Below are positions 8,204 to 15,503 of a stretch of DNA of 39,945 nt, one piece after another. The translations under genes were made by a program, and so were the position numbers. The stretch is from assembly GCA_947056845.1 (NCBI GenBank), contig CAMSCJ010000001.1, positions 160,442 to 200,386 of the forward strand, written 5' to 3'. Source of the stretch: an uncultured Mycoplasmatota bacterium (GTDB taxonomy: Bacteria; Bacillota_I; Bacilli_A; RF39; UBA660). The notes below the pieces were generated by a model. That model saw nothing but the letters and a program-made list of their open reading frames with translations. It searched no databases and had not been told where the DNA came from. Each line of letters begins with the position of its first letter. Position 1 is the stretch's first letter.

Positions 8204-8211
8204 AACTTTTT
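8182..8211 (+). terminator. Terminator of the 128-aa gene
   Basis: AAAAGTTTTAG and CTAAAACTTTT form an 11-base stem (8182-8192 with 8200-8210) with a 7-base loop, followed by a T run. The last codons and the stop of the plus-strand gene are inside the hairpin. Confidence 0.8.
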
Positions 8212-9221
8212 TATTTAAAAATCCACCCATTAGGAACTTCCCTCTCACCGGTAGAGCTACTACCACTACATGGATTGTTATAAAGCTCATTATTAACAAC
8301 TAATGTTGTGGAAGCTCCACCATCTAAATTAACAGCATTATAAGCTCCATAGCGTTTTAAAATGGTCATTACATCTGATAAACCAAGCCCACCTCGAGCT
8401 GACCAATCAGAATTATAACCATTTCCATCAGCTACTAAAAATAAAACAATACCATCTTTTCTTTGCGCTAAAGCAGTTCTTGGATTTACACCCCAACCGC
8501 CATTACCACTAATATTAGCTTCAACCCCATTTACGATTAGAAATGGTCCAAACTCAATTGCGTCACGCATTCCATTTTCAATAGCTGTATTAGGGCTATC
8601 ACTTGTTAAAACTAAAATATTATCATAATTAAATCCAGCTAATTTACCGCTATAGTAGCCATTTGACCAAATAATTTTTCCATCTTTAATAACTGTTCCT
8701 GTTGGGCTTCCACCATTTCCAAAACCGCCTTCGTCAGAAAACCCTCCAGCATTTATAGCTACTAAAGCATTATTGTTTTTGGATATATCTCTAAGAAATT
8801 GGCCCTGAACTCCTAAGTACTCTGTCATACCTAAGCTTACTCTTGAAGGGTCATATAATACAGCTAAGAAAACATGCGAATTATTGTAATCAAATTCAAT
8901 TATTTTAAAATCTTCATCACCGTCATGTTCTAAAATTTCTCGTTCATATATAGACGTATAACTATCTATTTCTTTGATATTTCCAATTTGGACTTCATCA
9001 ACATTTGTACTTTCACTAAAATCTTCAATATAATTTTTACTTAATACATTTTCAATCATTTTGTCAGAATAAAAGGTTCTAGCTAAGTATTTATGAGTCA
9101 TTGTAGTCATAGAAGTTGTCACAAGCCAATCTCTAAAGTTACTGATTGGGCCATAAAAAAGAAAAAAACAAGCACAAGCACATATATCAATAATAATTAA
9201 TACTATCCCTATTTTTTTCAT
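8211..9221 (-). CDS. Phosphodiester glycosidase family protein (NAGPA domain)
   Basis: The protein has an N-terminal membrane anchor (about residues 4-25) and an outward catalytic domain of the phosphodiester glycosidase (NAGPA/DUF2233) family. Diagnostic stretches are ALVAINAGGF, GSPTGTVIKDGKI, NPRTALAQ, FLVADGN and NLDGGASTTLVV. Family members hydrolyse sugar phosphodiesters; bacterial substrates are mostly unproven, and cell-wall or exopolysaccharide glycans are likely. It starts two bases after the preceding gene, whose last codons provide the GGAGGT site, so the two are translated together. It is a typical length at 336 residues. Confidence 0.88.
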   Translation of the reverse strand: MKKIGIVLIIIDICACACFFLFYGPISNFRDWLVTTSMTTMTHKYLARTFYSDKMIENVLSKNYIEDFSESTNVDEVQIGNIKEIDSYTSIYEREILEHDGDEDFKIIEFDYNNSHVFLAVLYDPSRVSLGMTEYLGVQGQFLRDISKNNNALVAINAGGFSDEGGFGNGGSPTGTVIKDGKIIWSNGYYSGKLAGFNYDNILVLTSDSPNTAIENGMRDAIEFGPFLIVNGVEANISGNGGWGVNPRTALAQRKDGIVLFLVADGNGYNSDWSARGGLGLSDVMTILKRYGAYNAVNLDGGASTTLVVNNELYNNPCSGSSSTGEREVPNGWIFK

Positions 9222-9223
9222 GT

Positions 9224-10573
9224 TTAACCTCCAATTATATAAGGAATATTTTTCGTTCCTTCACCAGTAACAACTATATCACCACGTAAAACTAATGCTG
9301 GTCTTACAAAAGCGGAAGAATTTATTAAATCCGCATATAATTTATCATCAGCATCAATCTTATAAATAGTTAGATCTTCAGTATTATTGCGATTTATCAA
9401 ATAATAATTTTGATAATCATTAATATAGAAATCTCCAACCTTTAATAAGCCAACATTCGCATCAACAAATGAATTATAAACACTAGTATAATCGTTTACG
9501 TAAACACCTGTATACCATTTGCTACTAACTATATACTCTTTATTTTCTAAAGAATTATAAAAATCATTGTTTAAATAATAACCAATTCCATCAAAAATAT
9601 TGAAATTAGGATTATTATCAGAGAAAATAATTGATAAATTATCATCATTGTTTTTGATAAAACCATCTAGAGCTAATTTAACATTCGAATTATCTTTTTC
9701 AATAATCCTAAAATTATAACCACTATAATTCACATACTCTCCAACCCTTTTAGATGATAATAAATTACTATAATTTTTGTCAATAATATAAGGATTTGAT
9801 TGACTACCATCCCCAGATATAAAATTTATATCTTTTTTTAAATTTATAACAGGTCTTACACCATAGCTATAATAATTCTGTTCTGTAAAGGCATTATCAT
9901 TTAATTCACCAGTATCTAAAACATACCAAATATTATCATCTGATGTATTAATCGTCCAAAAATATGAGCCTATATTTAAATAGCTTTCCTTTCCTCTTGC
10001 TCTCTCATATTCATTAATTGTTAAAAGTCCTACATAATCATTTTGCTTTTCTTCACAATTATAACTAGCATCGCTTACTTTTCCATAACAAAAATCACTT
10101 TTATTTAAATATAATTCTGGATTATTTAAATTTTGATAAAAAATTCCTGTATGGTTTATATTTGAATCAGGGTTTAACCATCCCCTAATGTATGAATTAT
10201 TATAATTTAAATCATTACCCCAAAATATTGATGTCTGAATATCATCAGTTATTAATTTTATTGAATTATCATTTACTTCAATAATTCGCCATAAAATTCC
10301 TGAATAATATAGGTAATTATTTACATCTGAACCAATAAAGATATATTTATCATCCTTTTTATATAAACCACTACCACTAACTGTAATATTTTTATCTAGC
10401 GTAATATAATCTGCCAAACTAATATCAGCATTTACTTTTGGATTCTCGATTCGATAAAAATGGATTAAGCGACAAATATAAAACTCCAATATGCCAAAAA
10501 TTAATATAATATTCACTATAATTAATACTTTTTTTACTTTATTATTCATAATCTTGCTTATTTTATCTTTCAT
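9224..10573 (-). CDS. Membrane-anchored surface protein with duplicated pilin-associated domain
   Basis: A 449-residue protein with one N-terminal membrane segment (about residues 14-35). The rest contains two related modules. The first (about 53-267) has YYSGILWRIIEV, SYFWTINTSDDN.WYV and YGVRPVINLKKDINFISGDGSQSNPYII; the second (about 268-449) has YSGYNFRIIEKDNSNVKLA and VRPALVLRGDIVVTGEGTKNIPYII. From memory, such modules (an x-WRII-x core ending GVRPV..L..DV....GdGt..NPY.I) are common behind prepilin-type N-termini in gut Firmicutes. Here no prepilin motif is present. No biochemical function is known to me. It is coupled to the phosphodiester glycosidase gene. Confidence 0.7.
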   Translation of the reverse strand: MKDKISKIMNNKVKKVLIIVNIILIFGILEFYICRLIHFYRIENPKVNADISLADYITLDKNITVSGSGLYKKDDKYIFIGSDVNNYLYYSGILWRIIEVNDNSIKLITDDIQTSIFWGNDLNYNNSYIRGWLNPDSNINHTGIFYQNLNNPELYLNKSDFCYGKVSDASYNCEEKQNDYVGLLTINEYERARGKESYLNIGSYFWTINTSDDNIWYVLDTGELNDNAFTEQNYYSYGVRPVINLKKDINFISGDGSQSNPYIIDKNYSNLLSSKRVGEYVNYSGYNFRIIEKDNSNVKLALDGFIKNNDDNLSIIFSDNNPNFNIFDGIGYYLNNDFYNSLENKEYIVSSKWYTGVYVNDYTSVYNSFVDANVGLLKVGDFYINDYQNYYLINRNNTEDLTIYKIDADDKLYADLINSSAFVRPALVLRGDIVVTGEGTKNIPYIIGG

Positions 10574-10919
10574 ACAATCACCATATCATAAATATAATAT
10601 CACATCAAAAAAAAGGAAACAATAAAAAGAAAGAAAATATTTACTTTTCAATATTAAATTCAAAAGTTTAAATATTTGTGGAAAGGCTCTATATTTATAG
10701 AAATGATAAAAAAATGATTTAAATAATTCCTATCAAGATTATAATTATCTGGACTTTCAACAAAATAACATTTAATAATTACTGTAGGAAGCAATTACTT
10801 GATAGTCCAGGAAAATTTTTTAATATGTATTATGGCTTATAAAAAATAGTATTGGATTATGAAATAGAAAATAAAAACAAAACATTCTTTAAAAAACAAA
10901 AAAGAAGAAAAAAATCTTC
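10574..10919. other. Non-coding gap upstream of the surface-protein operon
   Basis: About 345 bases with no credible gene. It holds the khpA terminator at its right end, the hairpin element at 10730-10810, and presumably the promoter of the 449-residue surface protein near its left end, which I cannot place securely. Confidence 0.65.
10730..10810. repeat. Alternative inverted-repeat element (possible RNA switch or mobile remnant)
   Basis: Arms at 10749-10760 (CTGGACTTTCAA) and 10799-10810 (TTGATAGTCCAG) pair over 12 positions with one mismatch. Part of the same right arm (10798-10805, CTTGATAG) also pairs perfectly with CTATCAAG at 10730-10737, so the two stems exclude each other. Shared-arm geometry of this kind is seen in attenuators, but the distance to the next start codon (over 150 bases) and the missing T run argue for caution. 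Confidence 0.4.
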
Positions 10920-10920
10920 T
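10891..10920 (-). terminator. Terminator of rpsP-khpA
   Basis: On the minus strand AAGAAGA and TCTTCTT form a short stem just after the khpA stop, followed by six T and a further T-rich tract. Confidence 0.6.
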
Positions 10921-11165
10921 TAAAACGCATCAAAATTAACTTTAACTTTTTTTAGATTATTAGTATAAGCGGCAGCTTGAACTATAGTTCTAATTGAAGA
11001 TGCTACACGACCACCTTTACCAATAACATAACCAATCTCATCTGACGAAACTAATACCTCTATTGTAATATATTCATCATCAGAATCAAATTGTTTTACA
11101 GAAACTGATTCAGGATCACGAACAATTTGCTTTATTAAAAATTCTGTTAATTCTGCTAAATTCAT
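10920..11165 (-). CDS. khpA: KH-domain RNA-binding protein KhpA
   Basis: A small RNA-binding protein of 81 residues, nearly all of it one KH domain with the core GYVIGKGGRVASSIRTIVQAA. In streptococci and other Firmicutes it works with KhpB (Jag) in cell-size control and post-transcriptional regulation. The ATG overlaps the rpsP stop (TAATG), so translation is coupled. The rpsP-khpA pair is classic, but rimM, trmD and rplS do not follow; a terminator does. Confidence 0.93.
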   Translation of the reverse strand: MNLAELTEFLIKQIVRDPESVSVKQFDSDDEYITIEVLVSSDEIGYVIGKGGRVASSIRTIVQAAAYTNNLKKVKVNFDAF

Positions 11166-11455
11166 TATTTACTACTCTTTTTTTTAGATGCCATTTTTTC
11201 ATTATGGAATTTTTCATTAATTCCAACTTTAGTAAATAAATTTTTTACAGTATCTGTTGGTTGTGCTCCGTTATGTAACCATTTCATAACTAATTCTTCA
11301 GAGATTTTAATTTCAGCTGGCTCCTTAACGGGATTATAATATCCAACTTCCTCTATAACTTTACCATCTCTTGGACTTCTTGAATCAGCTACAACAACAC
11401 GATAAAATGGTTTTTGTTTAGAACCCATTCTTTTTAATCTAATTTTAACAGCCAT
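11165..11455 (-). CDS. rpsP: Ribosomal protein S16
   Basis: A 30S subunit protein. The N-terminus [31 protein letters not shown] is the S16 signature, followed by IEEVGYYNP and [12 protein letters not shown]. The 96 residues are normal. GGAGGG precedes the ATG. The promoter overlaps the terminator of the upstream gene cotE. The stop overlaps the start of khpA by one base. Confidence 0.98.
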   Translation of the reverse strand: MAVKIRLKRMGSKQKPFYRVVVADSRSPRDGKVIEEVGYYNPVKEPAEIKISEELVMKWLHNGAQPTDTVKNLFTKVGINEKFHNEKMASKKKSSK

Positions 11456-11478
11456 ATTATCCCTCCTTCATTTAATAA

Positions 11479-11507
11479 ATGATATCACAAAAAAAGAGAA
11501 GTGTCAA
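11479..11507 (-). promoter_or_regulatory. rpsP promoter inside the cotE terminator
   Basis: Minus strand: a perfect -35 TTGACA (11502-11507), 17-base spacer and -10 TATCAT (11479-11484), with TG one base upstream of the -10. The -35 is part of the right arm of the cotE terminator, and the spacer is largely its T tract. Confidence 0.75.
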
Positions 11508-11527
11508 CTATTTATGGTTAACACTTC
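11489..11527 (-). terminator. Terminator of cotE
   Basis: GAAGTGTTAAC pairs with GTTGACACTTC over 11 positions including one G-U (11517-11527 with 11498-11508), with an 8-base loop, then TC and seven T on the minus strand. Confidence 0.85.
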
Positions 11528-11528
11528 A

Positions 11529-12062
11529 TTATATGTATTTTTCATCAATATTATTTTCAATTTCTTTTTCTATTTCTTCATCCATTTCATCTTCTATTTC
11601 ATCCCAAGGTTCTTCATCCTCTTCAATTGCAATTTTCATTTTAGTTTCCCCTACTATTTCAACACCTAATTCTTTTTCTATATCAAAACTTATGACTCCA
11701 TTATTCTCAATATTTACTTTACTACATGTAGGTTGCTTTAATGTTCTAACGATTACATCCGTATCACTAGTTAAATCAGCATTTTCTTTTATTTTTACAT
11801 TAAATAGATCATTGTAATCTATTTTTTTACTAACAACGGTTGTTTTACTATCATTATCATAAGAATACCAAATATTTATATCATAAGAACCATCGACACC
11901 GATTTTTTCACCTGATTTATATCCTTTAAACTTGTGATTAATTACCCAACATCCTAAAACAGTTGTGGGCTTAGATTCTGTATTAATTGTATAACTGTTT
12001 TTAAAATATTTTTTCCCCTTACCAATGATAGCCTTAGTAACTATTTCTTTAAACGCTGCCAC
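11529..12062 (-). CDS. cotE: Outer spore coat morphogenetic protein CotE
   Basis: CotE builds the outer layer of the endospore coat and recruits other coat proteins. The sequence aligns by eye with Bacillus CotE through KEIVTKAIIGKGKKY, TTVLGCWVINHKFKGYKSG, GSYDINIWYSYDNDSKTTVV, LKQPTCSKV and VGETKMKIAI, and ends in the same kind of acidic tail (..EEDEEPWDEIEDEMDEEIE..). The frame opens at a GTG (12077), but those bases are the GAGGGGTGA site; the start is the GTG at 12062, giving 177 residues, which matches the family. It is a single-gene unit with its own terminator and a promoter resembling mother-cell sigma-E/K sites. Confidence 0.93.
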   Translation of the reverse strand: MAAFKEIVTKAIIGKGKKYFKNSYTINTESKPTTVLGCWVINHKFKGYKSGEKIGVDGSYDINIWYSYDNDSKTTVVSKKIDYNDLFNVKIKENADLTSDTDVIVRTLKQPTCSKVNIENNGVISFDIEKELGVEIVGETKMKIAIEEDEEPWDEIEDEMDEEIEKEIENNIDEKYI

Positions 12063-12079
12063 TTTATCACCCCTCACTT

Positions 12080-12106
12080 TAATTTATGCGAAAATCAAAT
12101 AAAAGT
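12080..12106 (-). promoter_or_regulatory. Candidate mother-cell (sigma-K/E-like) promoter of cotE
   Basis: Minus strand: CATAAATTA (12080-12088) fits the sigma-K -10 form CATAnnnTA, and AC lies 16 bases upstream (12105-12106), as expected for the sigma-K -35. In Bacillus subtilis cotE is read from sigma-E and sigma-K promoters. The match is short, so this is a plausible rather than proven site. Confidence 0.5.
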
Positions 12107-12110
12107 GTAC

Positions 12111-12149
12111 AAAAAAACTAATATTTAGCCATGCAACTAAATATTAGTT
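12111..12149 (-). terminator. Terminator of the lipoprotein gene
   Basis: A perfect 13-base stem (AACTAATATTTAG, 12116-12128 with 12137-12149) with an 8-base loop, followed by seven T on the minus strand. Confidence 0.9.
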
Positions 12150-12155
12150 ATTATC

Positions 12156-13301
12156 TTATTCCATATCACAAGTAGCCCCAATTGATTCATAGGCTTTTTT
12201 TAGCGTATTTATATTAATTTTACCATTTTTAATAAGTGCTGAACTGGATGGATCTATCTGAAGTACTTTATCTATATCGATTTTACTATAATCTATATCT
12301 GTAGTGCTTATAAGTGTATCACCATCTATTTTAACACTATACTTATAATATTCAACTTCATCAAAAGGTTCATAGTTTTGTTCAACCATTTGCTTATATG
12401 TTTCCAAAGTTGAAGTATTATCAGATGCAATTTTCTCATTACTTCTAATATTTGTTACATAAGAACCTTTATAATCAGCAAAATATGATAAATCAAATAA
12501 CGCGCCTGACTCAGTTTTAGAAAGATGACATTTCATTGTCTTAATAGTCCCATCTTCTAGTTCAGTACTAGACTTTTTTACAGCATCAGGGATAACAATA
12601 TTTTTAATTTCATTAAAATTAGAAAATTTTATTTCAAAATTTAATTTTGTTAACTTTACTTTTTGTCCACTTTCTTCGTCTGTTACATCCATAATATCTG
12701 TTAAATTAGCCACTATTTTTTCGACATATTTAGTTTTTTTATTAATGTAATACTTAAAGACAATATTATCTGTGATATCAATAGAGCCAACCATATCATT
12801 ATCTGTAAGATTTTTATTAATGATTCCAGACATTTGATCTTTAACTAAAGTTGCTTCATATACATAATAATTTTCATCATCAGACTCAATTTGTTTAATG
12901 TTATCAGGGTTGACTAAATTATTAAGCTGATTATCATCATTCTGAACTTCAATCATCTGCCAAGTAGTACCATCGTTTGAAGAATACTGAATTATATGAT
13001 TTTCATCGGTTCCATCAACATAAGTAGTTGAAGAAATATTATTACCCATTAACTCACTAGATATAGTCATCTTGCTCATTCGATTATCTACATCAACATC
13101 AGTATTTAAATTAATTGGCAGATTAACAGTTATACCCCCAACATCCATTCCCATTTCAATATTAATATCCATAGAATAACTTTTAAGTTCCTGCATATTA
13201 TTTTTAGCTGTTTCGAAATAATCTTCTTTTTCGCCACAACCTGTAATTAATAATAAACTAATTGCAGGTAATACTAATGATTTTAAAATATTTTTTTTCA
13301 T
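12156..13301 (-). CDS. Lipoprotein, DUF6612/LppX-like
   Basis: The N-terminus MKKNILKSLVLPAISLLLITGCGEKE is a lipoprotein signal peptide with the lipobox LITGC, so the mature protein is anchored to the outer leaflet by that Cys. The next part (..NNMQELKSYSMDINIEMGMDV..) and the alternating beta-strand pattern resemble DUF6612-type lipoproteins, which look like the lipid-binding LolA/LppX fold. Function is not established. The ATG at 13301 follows GAGGTG better than the GTG at 13307. It has its own promoter and a strong terminator. Confidence 0.75.
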   Translation of the reverse strand: MKKNILKSLVLPAISLLLITGCGEKEDYFETAKNNMQELKSYSMDINIEMGMDVGGITVNLPINLNTDVDVDNRMSKMTISSELMGNNISSTTYVDGTDENHIIQYSSNDGTTWQMIEVQNDDNQLNNLVNPDNIKQIESDDENYYVYEATLVKDQMSGIINKNLTDNDMVGSIDITDNIVFKYYINKKTKYVEKIVANLTDIMDVTDEESGQKVKLTKLNFEIKFSNFNEIKNIVIPDAVKKSSTELEDGTIKTMKCHLSKTESGALFDLSYFADYKGSYVTNIRSNEKIASDNTSTLETYKQMVEQNYEPFDEVEYYKYSVKIDGDTLISTTDIDYSKIDIDKVLQIDPSSSALIKNGKININTLKKAYESIGATCDME

Positions 13302-13318
13302 AGTCACACCTCTTTTTT

Positions 13319-13347
13319 ATTATACTAAATATTTAGATTATATTCAA
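13319..13347 (-). promoter_or_regulatory. Promoter of the lipoprotein gene
   Basis: Minus strand: -35 TTGAAT (13342-13347), 17-base spacer, -10 TATAAT (13319-13324), with the transcript starting just before the GAGGTG site. Confidence 0.7.
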
Positions 13348-13364
13348 TCAAAATTCTTTTATTT

Positions 13365-14705
13365 TTAACTAAGATTAATATGATTATTATTTTTTATTAA
13401 TCTTTTCATTTCTTCAACCTTTAATTCTGGTATAACATCACCATTATGCCAATAACCAAATTCGTCTTTTTTTATTCCTAAACTTTCTAATAAAACTGAA
13501 TCTTCATCAGTAACTAATGTTGAATTAAAATTAGAAATGCCATTTGTAAGATTATCATACTCTTTTTGATTATTTAAATACTGTGAACCCATCCAATACC
13601 AAGGAACAAATCCATTTTGTATACTATCATTTGGTGCATTATTTATCCTTTGATTAGATATAGAATTATGTTCCTTAAATAAATTATTGTTGCAATAGTT
13701 TATAAATGAAGTATACTCATATTCATAATTTAATTTAGTATCACTATTAATTCCTAAACGGATGCTTGCTAAAAGTAAAAGTTTTTCTTTGATAATATTA
13801 TGTTTAGAACATAATTCTATTATTATTTCATCAATTGATTTACCTTTATCAAAATCATAATTTATATCATATATAAATCTCGTATTGGTCTCCTGATCAT
13901 AAATTTCTAGATTTTCACAAATTGCAAATGTATTTTGATTAATTTTTTTTACATTTTTCGGTATTACTATTCTTTTTAAACTTTTACAATTAGAAAAAGC
14001 CCATTCACCTATAAAATCTAATTCTTCTGGTAGTACTATTTCTTCTAATTTTTCACAATTTTCAAATGCTCCATCACAAATTTTTTTTACATTTCTAGGT
14101 ATTGTTATTCTTTTTATGTTTGCGCATCCTGTAAACGCATATTCACCTATAATTTTTAATGCCTCTGACAATACTATTTCTTCTATATTTTTACAATTTA
14201 TAAATGCTCTATCACAAATTTTTTCTACACTTCTCGGTATTACTATTCTTTTTAAACCTTTACAATTAGAAAAAGCACTTTCACCTATACATTCTAATTC
14301 TTCTGGTAGTACTATTTCTTCTAAATTTTCACAATCTTTAAATGCTGCTAAATCAATTTCTTTTACATTTTTTGGTATTACTATTCTTTTTAAACTTTCA
14401 CAACCATAAAAAGTTCTTTTACCTATAAATTCTAATTCTTCTGGAAATACTATCTCTTCTAAATTCCAACAACCTTCAAATGCTTCATCCCCAATTTTTT
14501 TTACACTATTTGGTAGTATAATTTTTTTTAAATTTTTACAATACTTAAAAGTACACATCCCAATAAATTCTATGCCATCTTTTATTATTATATTTTTTAA
14601 ACTTTTACGATTATAATATCTAGAATTATCAGTATTTTTTATTTTTCTAAAATGTTTTTTATAATAAGTAATTTCATCCTCTTTTGTATTAAAAAATAAA
14701 TTCAC
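13365..14705 (-). CDS. BspA-type leucine-rich repeat protein
   Basis: A 446-residue protein whose first 60 percent is ten consecutive 23-residue BspA-type (LRR_5) repeats, residues 35-264, of the form LxxIxxPxxVxxIgxxAFxxCxx. They alternate between acidic (NLEEIVLPEELxxIG) and basic (SLKRIVIPKNVKKI) versions. The C-terminal 180 residues carry no repeat and are not recognised; they contain FVPWYWMGSQY. There is no signal peptide or membrane anchor, unlike most surface BspA proteins, so it may act in the cytoplasm as a binding scaffold. The start is a GTG preceded by GAGGAA. Confidence 0.8.
   Translation of the reverse strand: MNLFFNTKEDEITYYKKHFRKIKNTDNSRYYNRKSLKNIIIKDGIEFIGMCTFKYCKNLKKIILPNSVKKIGDEAFEGCWNLEEIVFPEELEFIGKRTFYGCESLKRIVIPKNVKEIDLAAFKDCENLEEIVLPEELECIGESAFSNCKGLKRIVIPRSVEKICDRAFINCKNIEEIVLSEALKIIGEYAFTGCANIKRITIPRNVKKICDGAFENCEKLEEIVLPEELDFIGEWAFSNCKSLKRIVIPKNVKKINQNTFAICENLEIYDQETNTRFIYDINYDFDKGKSIDEIIIELCSKHNIIKEKLLLLASIRLGINSDTKLNYEYEYTSFINYCNNNLFKEHNSISNQRINNAPNDSIQNGFVPWYWMGSQYLNNQKEYDNLTNGISNFNSTLVTDEDSVLLESLGIKKDEFGYWHNGDVIPELKVEEMKRLIKNNNHINLS
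13914..14603 (-). repeat. Tandem coding repeats, 69-base unit in a 138-base alternation
   Basis: Ten uninterrupted 69-base units encoding 23-residue leucine-rich repeats. Alternate units are more similar to each other than neighbours are, suggesting growth by duplication of 138-base pairs. This is protein-coding repetition, not CRISPR. Confidence 0.85.
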
Positions 14706-14805
14706 TAGTATTCCTCATTTCATAGATTTAATATTAGCTACATATTTTAACTAATAACTATTTTTTTGTCAATTACTTTTCTTATTTAAAAAAGTATAAA
14801 TTAAA

Positions 14806-14842
14806 ATAAAAAGATGAAGATTAAATTAAAGTTCATCCTTTA
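14806..14842 (-). terminator. Terminator of the DUF1097 gene
   Basis: On the minus strand AAAGGATGAA pairs with TTCATCTTTT (one G-U), followed by a T-rich tail, just after the stop codon. Confidence 0.65.
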
Positions 14843-14852
14843 TTAAAACAAA

Positions 14853-15368
14853 TTATTTTGAAGTTACCTTCATTGTAATATAACCACTTAAAAGTCCTAA
14901 AATACCATATATTAAAATAATCGATAGCATCATAATAGAATTATCTAAAGTATTAGTTGTAAGCCCTATTCCAAGTCCTGAAAACGTAAGCGCAATACCA
15001 ACAAAAATACCACTAATTGAATCTAAATAAATTTTTTTTAGTTTTTCAAAATACATACAGAAAAAATTAACAATGGCGGTTGCCAAAATAGATGATAAGG
15101 CAACACCTAAAATTTTAATACTAAATAAATCATTTAGAAAAGATCCAAAATTAATTATTAAGATTGCTAATAAAAAACCGATTATATAGCCTGGAATAGC
15201 CTTAATTCGCTCAATTAGTGGTACCCCAAAAAAGACAGTCCAACTTATAAAACTAACCCAAACAAATGACCCATTTAAACCCATTAGATTAACAATAATC
15301 CCATCAATTAATACAAGTATACCTGCTATAATACTAATTGTTAATGCTTTTTTAGTTAATGCACTCAT
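14853..15368 (-). CDS. DUF1097 family membrane protein
   Basis: A 171-residue integral membrane protein with about five hydrophobic segments and almost no soluble part. The arrangement, with Gly-rich segments such as SGIFVGIALTFSGLGIGL and ILGLLSGYITMK, resembles the DUF1097 family (Escherichia coli YcdZ). Function is unknown. It stands alone with its own terminator. The ATG at 15368 follows an AGAGGTG site. Family assignment is by eye. Confidence 0.65.
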   Translation of the reverse strand: MSALTKKALTISIIAGILVLIDGIIVNLMGLNGSFVWVSFISWTVFFGVPLIERIKAIPGYIIGFLLAILIINFGSFLNDLFSIKILGVALSSILATAIVNFFCMYFEKLKKIYLDSISGIFVGIALTFSGLGIGLTTNTLDNSIMMLSIILIYGILGLLSGYITMKVTSK

Positions 15369-15462
15369 ATAAACACCTCTCTTTAGAATATTATATCAAA
15401 AAGTAAATATGAGTAAAAGACAATAATAATAAATTTGTATATAACATTGCATAGCAAGAAAA

Positions 15463-15501
15463 ATAAAAAATGAAGTAAATTTTAAGGCATTAAACTTCAT
15501 T
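15463..15501 (-). terminator. Terminator of the first Rpn-family gene
   Basis: AATGAAGT and ACTTCATT form an 8-base stem on the minus strand, with further TTAA pairing inside, followed by six T. Confidence 0.7.
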
Positions 15502-15503
15502 CA

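Noticed and set aside
14116..14409. Plus-strand open frame of 97 codons opposite the leucine-rich repeats
   Set aside because: It is the complement of the repeated coding sequence, keeps open only because the repeats are regular, and has no ribosome binding site.
13914..14603. Regularly spaced repeats that could suggest a CRISPR array
   Set aside because: The 69-base period is an exact multiple of three, the whole region is one open frame and the units encode leucine-rich repeats; there are no unique spacers.
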